A DNA stretch of 64,000 nt from Streptomyces aidingensis (GTDB lineage: Bacteria; Actinomycetota; Actinomycetes; Streptomycetales; Streptomycetaceae), in the NCBI RefSeq assembly GCF_900112355.1, contig NZ_FOLM01000020.1:1-64000 (forward strand), read 5' to 3'. Below the pieces are notes generated by a model, which saw nothing but the letters and a program-made list of their open reading frames with translations, made no database searches and was not told the DNA's origin. The first letter of the stretch is position 1. Every line of letters starts with the position of its first letter. Of this stretch, positions 1 through 7,082 are shown piece after piece. The position numbers and the translations under genes are program-made.

Positions 1-206
1 ATCGGTGCGCCGTCCTCGGTGGCCAGGTCGTAGACGTCCAGCGCCTTGCCGCTGTGCCGGTTGACCAGCACATACCAGGCGCCGGTGTCGATGGTTGCGG
101 CCCTGGCCGGCGGCGCGGGCAGGGCGACGAGCAGCACCGCGGCGAGGACGGCGGCCAGCAGCGCGGCCAGCGGCCCCCGCGCGGTGCGGAGTACAGGCGG
201 ATACAT
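1..206 (-). CDS. Secreted ricin-B-type (CBM13) lectin-domain protein, 5' part only
   Basis: Only the first 68 codons are inside the window; the gene runs off the left edge. The ATG at 206-204 opens a classical Sec signal peptide: a short basic start, a run of Ala/Leu/Val, and a probable cleavage site near PPARA. The mature protein begins with GAWYVLVNRHSGKALDVYD, which matches the first beta-trefoil strand of ricin-B/CBM13 domains (WYxLVNRxSGKxLDV). Such domains bind carbohydrate and in Streptomyces are usually attached to secreted glycoside hydrolases; the catalytic part, if any, is not visible. A LacI-type operator lies about 120 bp upstream, consistent with sugar control. Confidence 0.8.
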   Translation of the reverse strand, partial: MYPPVLRTARGPLAALLAAVLAAVLLVALPAPPARAATIDTGAWYVLVNRHSGKALDVYDLATEDGAP

Positions 207-327
207 GGTGGCTCCCGTTCCGGACGGGCGTCGTCCACGCCCGCCCCTTCGACGAGTCCTTCGTTTTCCGGAGACGAGGTCCGGAGGAAAGAACCATGAG
301 AGGCGTCAAACCGGTGCGAATGGTAAT

Positions 328-341
328 TGTTAGCGCTCTCA
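328..341. promoter_or_regulatory. LacI-family operator-like palindrome
   Basis: TGTTAGCGCTCTCA fits TGNNAGCGCTNNCA, the form of many actinomycete LacI-type sugar-regulator operators (central AGCGCT, outer TG...CA). It lies in the 523-bp gap between the minus-strand lectin gene (start 206) and the plus-strand lipoprotein gene (start 730), nearer the lectin gene. Control of the lectin gene is inferred. Confidence 0.5.
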
Positions 342-466
342 TTTCTTGCGGGGAACGTACCGCCTGGACATGTACCGGTCAAGACACCCTGCACATCCGG
401 AAGACCGGAGGAAAAGTTCACCGCCGCGGCAACCTTCCGGCGCTCCGCGGCAACTGACGGAGTGAG

Positions 467-509
467 ACGGGAGCCCTCCATCGTCGCCCCCCTGAGGGAG
501 GGCTCCCGT
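467..509. other. Perfect 13-bp inverted repeat in an intergenic gap
   Basis: ACGGGAGCCCTCC (467-479) pairs exactly with GGAGGGCTCCCGT (497-509) across a 17-nt loop. No T-run follows, and both flanking genes point away from it, so it does not sit at the end of a recognised gene. It could end a short unrecognised transcript, belong to a small RNA, or be a binding site. Apart from this, the LacI-type site and a short palindrome near 685, I see nothing in 207-729. Confidence 0.5.
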
Positions 510-678
510 TCAACCGCCCTCCCCGCTCATGCCGCGGGAGCGCGGCAGGGCAAGCGGCGGCGTCAGCCGGGCCGCCGCTACCGCCCCCCGGGCTTCACGC
601 AACAGCCGCCGCATCTGCCACCGGCCCGCATCAAACCCTCATCGGCCCCACAGATCCGCTGGCTAATCTCACCTCGGG

Positions 679-691
679 TCACTCGGAGTGA
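679..691. promoter_or_regulatory. TCACTC-G-GAGTGA palindrome upstream of lipoprotein gene
   Basis: A perfect 6-1-6 inverted repeat 39 bp before the GTG at 730. Its position suits an operator or promoter element for the lipoprotein gene. No regulator is assigned. Confidence 0.35.
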
Positions 692-729
692 TGAAAGATC
701 ACCGTGAGGGTCGAACTTGGGAGGATGTC

Positions 730-1470
730 GTGGCGGGACGCGGATCCTGGTCCGCCCGGCCGCGGACGGCACCGCCGGCCGTGGCGCTGTCGGCGGCACT
801 GATATTCACCGTACTCACCGCGCTCACCGGCTGCGGGTCCGGGGATTCCGGCGGGCCGGCGGACGACACCGCCGGCGGCTCCCCGGCCGCCGCCGCGGAG
901 AGCCCCGGGGAGTCCGCCGGCCAGGACGGGCAGGACGGGCAGGAGCAGCCGGCCGGGGAGGACACGGACGAGTTCCAGCCGCCGGACCTGGCGCACAAAC
1001 AGTTCGAGGGCCGGGAGCCCGCCCTGGAGAACCTCGGCGAGGGCGACTGGGGAGGCCCCTTCCCGCACGCCGGCGCCGAGTTCTGGGCCCTGGTGCACCA
1101 CACCTACACCGGATCGCCCGAGGACCTCACCGCGGAAGGCTTCGGCGAGGCGTTCGCCGGACTGCGGCCGGTGCACCTCTTCATGTCGTTCGTGCATGTC
1201 GGCGGCGAGGAGCTGACCGGCGTCGACCTGCTCAAGCAGACCGGCTCCGCGGTATGGAGCGCGGACGGCGAGCAGGCGATGGGCGCCGACCTCGGCGACG
1301 AGGGCGCCGCACTGCCCGGCGGCTGCCCGCCCGGCGGCGCGGAACGCGACTACGCCCTCGGCGTGGAAGAGGTCATCTGCATGACCTACTTCCTGCCCGC
1401 GGACGCCGAACCGGCCGAGGTCAGCCTGTTCACCGGACAGGAGAACGAACTGCGCTGGCGGCTCGGCTGA
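730..1470 (+). CDS. Putative lipoprotein of unknown function
   Basis: The GTG at 730 is chosen over upstream ATGs (688, 691) because GGGAGG (719-724) sits five bases before it. The protein has 246 aa. After a basic N-terminus and a hydrophobic segment comes LTALTGC, a good lipobox, so the Cys is probably lipidated and the protein held on the outer face of the membrane. A low-complexity Gly/Ala/Glu/Asp linker follows, then a globular part of about 170 residues with two Cys (GGCPPGG and EEVICM) that could form a disulfide. I recognise no family. It converges with the coiled-coil gene and the two stop codons lie inside one palindrome. Confidence 0.75.
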   Translation: MAGRGSWSARPRTAPPAVALSAALIFTVLTALTGCGSGDSGGPADDTAGGSPAAAAESPGESAGQDGQDGQEQPAGEDTDEFQPPDLAHKQFEGREPALENLGEGDWGGPFPHAGAEFWALVHHTYTGSPEDLTAEGFGEAFAGLRPVHLFMSFVHVGGEELTGVDLLKQTGSAVWSADGEQAMGADLGDEGAALPGGCPPGGAERDYALGVEEVICMTYFLPADAEPAEVSLFTGQENELRWRLG

Positions 1471-1502
1471 CCCGGACCGGGCCGCGGCATGCCGTCAGCC
1501 GA
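1463..1502. terminator. Bidirectional terminator-like palindrome between convergent genes
   Basis: TCGGCTGAC (1463-1471) and GTCAGCCGA (1494-1502) are perfect 9-bp arms that include both stop codons of the converging genes. The 22-nt loop holds a further CCGG-type stem. There is no U-tract, as is common in high-GC actinomycetes. Confidence 0.5.
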
Positions 1503-2874
1503 CGCCGTGGCGCAGTTCGCCGGGACGGTAGCCCACCCGGTCCAGCGCCTTGTGGACCCGGAGCAGAACGGCCTCGGGCTCGTCCTCCGGCGGTGCGCCG
1601 AACACCGGCAGGCCCTCGACACCGTACGCCAGATAGGCCGTGCCGTCCGGCCGGCTGCCGATGGTCACCGAGTAGAGCCGGCCGCCGGGCTGCTGAAAGG
1701 CGTGCAGCGCGCCCCGGCCGCTCTGCTGCCCGCCGACATGGCGGAAGCCCTCCTCGGCCATGGCTCCGCGCAGCGCCCTGGCCAGGCCGTTGCGCAGATC
1801 GCGGGCGAGCAGCAGCTCGTCCAGCCGGGCCTCGGTGCGCGGCAGAAGCTGCTCCAGCTCCGCCACCGCCGCCAGCGCCTCCTCCGTGCGCCGGGCGTCC
1901 AGCGCGTCGTCCGCCCGCCGCAGGACCAGCCGCAGCTCGTCGGCCAGCGCCTCGGCCTGGAACTCGGCGGCCGTCTTGAGCGCGTCCCGGACATGGCGCT
2001 GCACGGCGCCGAGCCGGTCGGCGGCCTCGCGCAGCGTTTCGTGGCGGCGGCGTTCCTGCTCGGCGGCGGCCCGCTCGTCCTGCGCCCGGCGGCGGGCGGC
2101 CTCCTGCTCCCGGGCATGCTCGGCCTCGAAGACGATGCCGGTCAGATGGGTGAGGCGCTGGGTCACCGCGCCGAGCAGGGCCTGGGTGCGGGCCGGCCGG
2201 CCCTCCTGGAGGGCGGTGCGCAACTGGTCGAGCAGTCCGGCACAGGAACGGTGGCCGTCGGGGGCGAACTCCGCGGCACGGACCTCCAGATCGGCGAGCC
2301 GCTGCTCGGCGTCGGCCAGCGCCAGCAGTACGGCGGCGGCCCGGTCGGCGGGCGGCTCGCCGTGCTCGGGGCGGCGGGCGTGCCGGCCGGCGGGCCGGGA
2401 CTGCTCGGTGCCGGGGCCGAGGTCGCGCTCGGCCGCCTCGGCCAACTGCCGTGCCCGGGCCTCGACCCGCTCCAGATCGCCGCTCATCCGGGCGCCCGCC
2501 TCGGCGCGCCGCAGCCGCTTGCGCAGCAGGGAAAGATCCTGGTCGAGCCCGGCCAGGCAGTCGGGTCCGAACCGGGCGCGCAGCGGACGCAGCAGCGCCT
2601 CGGCCTCCCCCATCCGCCGTTCGGCGGCCCGCACCTCGTCGGCGGAGGAACGGCCGCCCGCTTCGGCGTCGTCGTGCCCGCGGCGGCCGGCGGCCCGCTC
2701 GTCGGTGCGGCGCACCCGGTCGGACTTGCGGACCGAGTCGCGGCGCTTGCGCTCCGCGGAACGCTCGGCCATCAGGCGGCGGCGCTCGATCTCCAGCAGG
2801 GTCCGGCGCTCGGCCTGCTGCCGCAGGACGTCCTCGCCCGGCGTCACGGTGGTGTACATCAGTGATCCGCTCAT
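1495..2874 (-). CDS. Large coiled-coil protein of unknown function
   Basis: Translation is placed at the ATG at 2874 (MSGSLMYTTVTPGEDVLRQQ) because GGAGGGG precedes it closely; the frame is open further upstream but without a comparable ribosome site. The 459-residue product is mostly charged helix: long stretches rich in Arg, Glu, Ala and Leu with heptad-like spacing from about residue 15 to 350. A compact C-terminal part (about 370-459) contains RLYSVTIGSRPDGTAYLAYG, which reads as beta strands. No signal peptide or membrane segment is present, so a cytoplasmic or filament-associated role is likely. No enzymatic motif is seen. Confidence 0.75.
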   Translation of the reverse strand: MSGSLMYTTVTPGEDVLRQQAERRTLLEIERRRLMAERSAERKRRDSVRKSDRVRRTDERAAGRRGHDDAEAGGRSSADEVRAAERRMGEAEALLRPLRARFGPDCLAGLDQDLSLLRKRLRRAEAGARMSGDLERVEARARQLAEAAERDLGPGTEQSRPAGRHARRPEHGEPPADRAAAVLLALADAEQRLADLEVRAAEFAPDGHRSCAGLLDQLRTALQEGRPARTQALLGAVTQRLTHLTGIVFEAEHAREQEAARRRAQDERAAAEQERRRHETLREAADRLGAVQRHVRDALKTAAEFQAEALADELRLVLRRADDALDARRTEEALAAVAELEQLLPRTEARLDELLLARDLRNGLARALRGAMAEEGFRHVGGQQSGRGALHAFQQPGGRLYSVTIGSRPDGTAYLAYGVEGLPVFGAPPEDEPEAVLLRVHKALDRVGYRPGELRHGVG

Positions 2875-3033
2875 CGCCCCTCCGGGATCTGCCCGCCTCC
2901 CGCCTCCCGCACCCGAGACCGCCGTTGGCCCCACCCGACGCACCGTCACGGCGCCCGCTCCGGGGACGAGTGGGCACGCGCGGGGCGGAGCCCGCGCAGC
3001 GGAGGACAGAGTATGCCACGCCCCCGTTACGCC

Positions 3034-3402
3034 TCACCCCTCCCCGGAACCCGGAGGGCCCCAGTCGGTGACGGTGAGACCGACGGCGCGGATGAGCGCG
3101 TCGTCAATGGCCAGCCTCCGCACGGGGGAACAGCCATGACGGCGCAGCCAGCGGCTCCGGCGGGCTCGTTCCCGGGCGCCGAGCAGCCTCCAGTCGTCAG
3201 GGACGATGCTCCCCTCGCCCTGGCGGACGCCGGCTTCACGTAACACCTGACACAAAAGGGGAACCTCCTGCGGGCACGAGTGCAGGGTGATCAGCGCCCA
3301 TGCCGTCGGATAGGAGAGCGCCGGGCCGTGCCGTGCCATGAGCCGGCGGGTGCGCCATTGCCGCACGGGAGCCAGCAGCCAACGCCAGGTGTCCTGTGTC
3401 AT
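3034..3402 (-). CDS. Small protein of unknown function, last gene of the STAND operon
   Basis: This 122-aa protein (MTQDTWRWLLAPVRQWRTRR...) starts at the ATG at 3402, which overlaps the stop of the preceding gene as ATGA, so translation is probably coupled. The first 25 residues are amphipathic, with several Trp and Arg; the rest is compact, with two Cys (HSCPQEV and LLCQVL) and a basic patch (RERARRSRWLRRHG). It has no signal peptide or clear membrane helix. The family is unknown to me. Being fourth in an operon headed by an amyloid-motif protein and a STAND-like NTPase, it may be an effector or accessory factor, but that is inference from position. Confidence 0.65.
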   Translation of the reverse strand: MTQDTWRWLLAPVRQWRTRRLMARHGPALSYPTAWALITLHSCPQEVPLLCQVLREAGVRQGEGSIVPDDWRLLGARERARRSRWLRRHGCSPVRRLAIDDALIRAVGLTVTDWGPPGSGEG

Positions 3403-4205
3403 CCGGTGTCGCTCCCGGCGGTCGGCGCCGTCCGAGCGTGCGGTCCCGCGCGGGCGGACAGTCGTGCCGACCGGTCGGCCAGTTCTTCGGCCCCTACTGC
3501 TGTCAGCGCTCGGACCAAGGCGTGCAGCAGCACTTCCCGCTGCGGCGGCGTGCGGAAATCGTCGAGGATTCGGTCCAGCAGCCGCACAGCTTCCTCGCGG
3601 GCCGGGTCCGCTGGGCGGCCTGCCCGCGGCGGCCGGATGCCCTCCAGCAGCGGCAGAAGGACGGAGAGCTTGTCGAGCCGGTCCGGATGCCGGTCGATGA
3701 GATACGGCAGGCGTCCGTCCGGGTCGGCCAGCAGCTCCTGCACCATCGCGTGGTGCCGCCCGGTCTCCTGCCGCTCCAGGTGGCCGGCCTGTTCCCGCAG
3801 CAGCAGGCGGCGGGCGCGGGCGCGCACGGGGCGGGTTACCGCGAGACGTGCCCGGCCGTGGTACTCCACTCCCCCCGCAGGGCCCTGCCATGACATCAGT
3901 ACGGCGTTGACCGCGTCCTGCGCCGCGGCGGGTTCGAGGACGCAGCAGCCGGCGAGAATCCGGCGCACCTGTTCCCGGAGGTGGTGGCGGGCCACGGTCG
4001 CCGGGTCGCCGTCCGGCCCGGACCCTCCGCCGGACGGGCGCCACGCTCCGCGGACACGCACGGTGAAGGGGAGCCCGGGGACCCGGCTGGGCAGTTGCTC
4101 CCGGGCGAGCGTCAGCGCACGGGCGGCGGGCCCGCGCCCGCCGCCCACCGGGTCCGCCCGGTTCCCCCGGGGGGACCGGGCCGGCTGCCACGGGACCGGC
4201 GTCAT
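3399..4205 (-). CDS. Uncharacterised helical protein, third gene of the STAND operon
   Basis: 268 aa, starting with the ATG at 4205 that overlaps the stop of the NTPase gene by 4 nt and ending in a 4-nt overlap with the next gene. After a Pro/Gly/Arg-rich start it is largely alpha-helical with many Arg, Leu and Ala, and carries the stretch HHLREQVRRILAGCCVLEP. Asp-rich loops (LLADPDGRLPYLIDRHPDRL) occur around residue 165. I see no catalytic motif, signal peptide or membrane helix. The tight coupling implies that it works with the NTPase. Confidence 0.65.
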   Translation of the reverse strand: MTPVPWQPARSPRGNRADPVGGGRGPAARALTLAREQLPSRVPGLPFTVRVRGAWRPSGGGSGPDGDPATVARHHLREQVRRILAGCCVLEPAAAQDAVNAVLMSWQGPAGGVEYHGRARLAVTRPVRARARRLLLREQAGHLERQETGRHHAMVQELLADPDGRLPYLIDRHPDRLDKLSVLLPLLEGIRPPRAGRPADPAREEAVRLLDRILDDFRTPPQREVLLHALVRALTAVGAEELADRSARLSARAGPHARTAPTAGSDTG

Positions 4206-6262
4206 GCGGCGGCCGGGAGCGGGGCCGTGATCAGCCGGTCGAGGAGTTCCCGGCGGCGGGCGCGTCCCGTCTCGGTGTCACCTCCCAGGACCAGTTCGGC
4301 CAGCCGGGCCTGGTGGAGCCGGCCCCGCAGGACCGCCTCGGGAATCACGAGCGCCTGTTCGTCGGTGAGGTCGGGGGTGTCCAGCCAGGCCGCCAGGGCG
4401 CGCCGGGCCGGGTCCGCCGTCGGCTCCTGGCCGAAGGCGGCGCGCCACCCGCGGACCAGCAGGCCCCGCTCGGGCGGTTCCCGGCCGTCTGCGGCCGGGA
4501 CGGCCAGGTCGGCGAGGAGCGACCGGGCCACCGCGTGGCGGTCGTTCCCGGCGGAGTCGTCGGCCGGAGCCCCGGCATCTCCGCCGGGCAGCTCCACCAG
4601 GGCGAGGAAGACCCGCGCCCCGGACAGGCGCACCGCCGGGTCCTCGTCCTCGGCCCACCGCACGGCCACTTCCAGCATGCCCTCCCGCCGGGCCGGGCTG
4701 CTGCCGGCCAGCGCGCGGACGGCGTCGGCGACGGCTCCGGCCGCCCTGCCGTCCGGGCGGCCGGCCAGCAGACGCAGCCTGGTGAGGGCCACCTGCGGGT
4801 AGGTCCTGCCCAGCTCTCCGGCGCACACCTCGGCGACGGCACGGCACAGTTCTTCCGGGGTGCCCTTGTTCCGCGCCCAGTCGTAGAGGCGCCTGCGGAC
4901 TTCGGCGCCGGTGCGGGGGTGGGTCGCGAGCCTGCCGAGGACTCCGGCCGCCAGCCGTCGGTGCTGTTCGCCGCCCTTGCCGATCCAGGTGAGGGCGAGG
5001 TCGAGGACCGTCTCGCCGGCCAGGCCGGCGGCCAGGTGGGTCAGCCGGTCGGCGATGAGGTCCAGGTGACGCACGGCGATGCCGCCGGATTCGCTGATCT
5101 TCGCCATCCAGTCCAGCAGCAGCTCCCGGACCTCGGGGAGTTCCCGCCATACATGGTCGAGCACGCCCAGCGCAATGCCGGGACGGGCCTTGCCGAGCAG
5201 AATCCGGTCCCCGTCCCGCTGTGCCTCGATGACGTCCAAGCGGGTCTGGAGGTCCTGCCCGGCCAGCAGGGCGCCGGGCGGTGCCTGGGCGTCCATGCGG
5301 TACAGGCTCTCGGCCGCGGCCAGCACCACCGGGGCGGGTGCTCCGTCGAGGAGGGCGGCGGCGACCATCAGGGCCCGGTACCGCAGCCCTGCCTGCCCTG
5401 CGTTGTCCCGGAACCATGTGGTGACGGTGGAGCGCCAGTTGCGGTACTGCTCGGCCGCGCGGCCGGGGTCGTCACCGGGGCAGCCGGCGATGATACGGGC
5501 GAGCCGGGCGGCGTCCCGCGGTGCGGTGTTCTCGTCGAGGAGCCCGGCGAGTTTCTCGTGCTCCAGCCATTCCCGGCGCTCCTCGGAGAGCAGCCGCAGG
5601 TGCGCCCGGGCGACCTCCGGCGCCGGCGGGCGGGCCGGCTCGATCCGGGGGACGGCGGGTGCCTCCGCCGGGTTCCAGGTACCGTGCGTGACCAGGATGA
5701 CCAGCAGGGTGCGGGCTTCTTCCGGCTCCGGTCCGGGTTCCTCCCGGACGGCCGCCGGGCCCCGGACCACCGACCGGAGGGTACCCGTCCGGTACTCGGC
5801 CAGTCCTCGGTAGAAGTCCTTCGGCAGGCTGCTGTAGTCGGAGAGGTCGAGCACGTATCCGTCGCCGGGGCCGTGGGGGATCTGGGCCGCCCGGGGCGTG
5901 TCCCAGTCCGGCAGCAGGTCGCAGATCCGCTTCCCCGGCACTCCTGCCTTCCGCAGGACCCGCAGCGCGGTGGTGCGCCGCCCCGTACCCGGGTCGCCGG
6001 CCAGCACCACGATCCCGTTGCCGTCCGGGGAGCCGGTGAGCGCGCGGACGGCCCGGGCGACGGGCTCGTCCTCCGGCAGGACCGCCGCCGGCGCCGGCAC
6101 GTAGGCGTGGTCCGCGATCCGGAGCTCGTCGTCGGCCACCGGGACCGGCGTCAGCCGGCCCGGGCCCAGGTACTGCGTGACGTGGTATTCGGTGTTGTTT
6201 CCGGCGACCTGCTTGACCAGCCCGTTGCCGGAGGCGGTCGCCTGCTGGCTGAGGACGGTCAC
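4202..6262 (-). CDS. STAND-like P-loop NTPase with N-terminal amyloid-like motif
   Basis: 686 aa; the GTG at 6262 overlaps the previous stop (GTGA). Residues about 15-33 (VKQVAGNNTEYHVTQYLG) are rich in Gln, Asn and beta-branched residues flanked by Gly, like the short amyloid signalling motifs at the N-termini of bacterial NLR-like proteins. Residues 89-98 are a Walker A variant, GDPGTGRRTT, and LLVILVTHG near residue 190 fits the Walker B strand. From about residue 300 to the end the protein is a Leu/Ala/Arg helical-repeat region resembling a sensor or superhelical scaffold. STAND NTPases are typically switches that oligomerise on ligand binding. The adjacent small gene carries a matching motif at its C-terminus. 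The ligand is unknown. Confidence 0.65.
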   Translation of the reverse strand: MTVLSQQATASGNGLVKQVAGNNTEYHVTQYLGPGRLTPVPVADDELRIADHAYVPAPAAVLPEDEPVARAVRALTGSPDGNGIVVLAGDPGTGRRTTALRVLRKAGVPGKRICDLLPDWDTPRAAQIPHGPGDGYVLDLSDYSSLPKDFYRGLAEYRTGTLRSVVRGPAAVREEPGPEPEEARTLLVILVTHGTWNPAEAPAVPRIEPARPPAPEVARAHLRLLSEERREWLEHEKLAGLLDENTAPRDAARLARIIAGCPGDDPGRAAEQYRNWRSTVTTWFRDNAGQAGLRYRALMVAAALLDGAPAPVVLAAAESLYRMDAQAPPGALLAGQDLQTRLDVIEAQRDGDRILLGKARPGIALGVLDHVWRELPEVRELLLDWMAKISESGGIAVRHLDLIADRLTHLAAGLAGETVLDLALTWIGKGGEQHRRLAAGVLGRLATHPRTGAEVRRRLYDWARNKGTPEELCRAVAEVCAGELGRTYPQVALTRLRLLAGRPDGRAAGAVADAVRALAGSSPARREGMLEVAVRWAEDEDPAVRLSGARVFLALVELPGGDAGAPADDSAGNDRHAVARSLLADLAVPAADGREPPERGLLVRGWRAAFGQEPTADPARRALAAWLDTPDLTDEQALVIPEAVLRGRLHQARLAELVLGGDTETGRARRRELLDRLITAPLPAAA

Positions 6263-6696
6263 CGGCCGCGCCCCGTTCCGTCGCCGTACTGGTCACCGCC
6301 GATCTGCACCACGCTGGCACGGCCACGGGCCTCGGCCCGCTGCTGCACCATGCGTGGCGCCGCGTCACCGGCGGGGCGGTGCCGGGACATCCAGGCCTGC
6401 GCGAAATGCAGCATTTCCCTGGCCGCCTCCGCGTCGAGATCGGCGATGTCCTGGAGCCGCACGCCCCATGCCGTTTCCAGTTTCCCCGCCTGCCTCTCGC
6501 GTTGCGCGGCGGACCGCTCCAGCAGCTTTTCCCGGTCGTCGTCGATGCGCTGGAGCAGATGGCTTTCCGATTCCGGCCGGTTCCTGCGCAGCCACTGGCG
6601 AAGCCAGGTGCGGAAGCTTCCCCACCCGTCGGCCGCCATGGCGGTGACCAGTGCCGAAGCACACGTCGCCCCGGCGGTTGCCAACTCACCGGACAT
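6259..6696 (-). CDS. Small helical protein with C-terminal RHIM/amyloid-like motif
   Basis: First gene of the four-gene operon, 145 aa, ATG at 6696. Residues 1-110 are helical and charged (for example FRTWLRQWLRR and a long Glu/Arg/Gln-rich helix) with a mildly hydrophobic N-terminus (residues 4-22). The C-terminus ends in VVQIGGDQYGDG (residues 129-140) followed by a Gly/Arg tail; the VQIG core is the signature of RHIM-type amyloid motifs. In fungal and bacterial NLR systems, an effector carrying the motif at one end is templated by an NLR carrying a matching motif. The next gene fits the NLR partner, so this protein may be its effector or adaptor. That pairing is inference; the motif and gene order are seen directly. 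Confidence 0.6.
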   Translation of the reverse strand: MSGELATAGATCASALVTAMAADGWGSFRTWLRQWLRRNRPESESHLLQRIDDDREKLLERSAAQRERQAGKLETAWGVRLQDIADLDAEAAREMLHFAQAWMSRHRPAGDAAPRMVQQRAEARGRASVVQIGGDQYGDGTGRGR

Positions 6697-7082
6697 GTCT
6701 CGTCCGTCCCTCCCGTTGCGTTTTCACCGTGCGAGGACGCCGCATCACTGTGCCCGGCGCTCTCCGCACTTTCATCGCGCACACCGTAAGGGGATTTCTC
6801 CGAGCCTCCGCATCGAGGGACAGAAAACCGGCCTGCCACATTTATTCGAAATCATATTCTGCGATCGAAGATGCCATCATATTCCGCGGTGTGGGTGAGG
6901 CTCCCGAAGGAGTATGAGCAGCACGATGTTCCGGGCGCGGCCCGTCCGGCCGCCCGGCGGCTTCCGCCCGAGCTCCCACCGGCCCGGACACGGCGGTCAC
7001 CGATCGACTACCGTGGCCGGGCGTGCACGGTCCGCGGGGGAGCACGTTCACGCCTTCGACGGCACTGACGGGGAGGACTCAG
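6697..7082. promoter_or_regulatory. Divergent intergenic region with AT-rich core and ATCATATTC repeats
   Basis: This 386-bp gap separates the minus-strand STAND operon from the plus-strand kinase gene. Its middle (about 6785-6890) is much richer in A/T than anything nearby and holds ATCATATTC twice (6851-6859 and 6876-6884, 25 bp apart). It probably holds both promoters and an operator. No convincing gene is seen within it. Confidence 0.4.

Noticed and set aside
1430..3037. 535-codon Arg/Gly-rich minus-strand frame
   Set aside because: Shadow of the coiled-coil gene in another frame. The chosen frame has a proper ribosome site and normal amino-acid composition.
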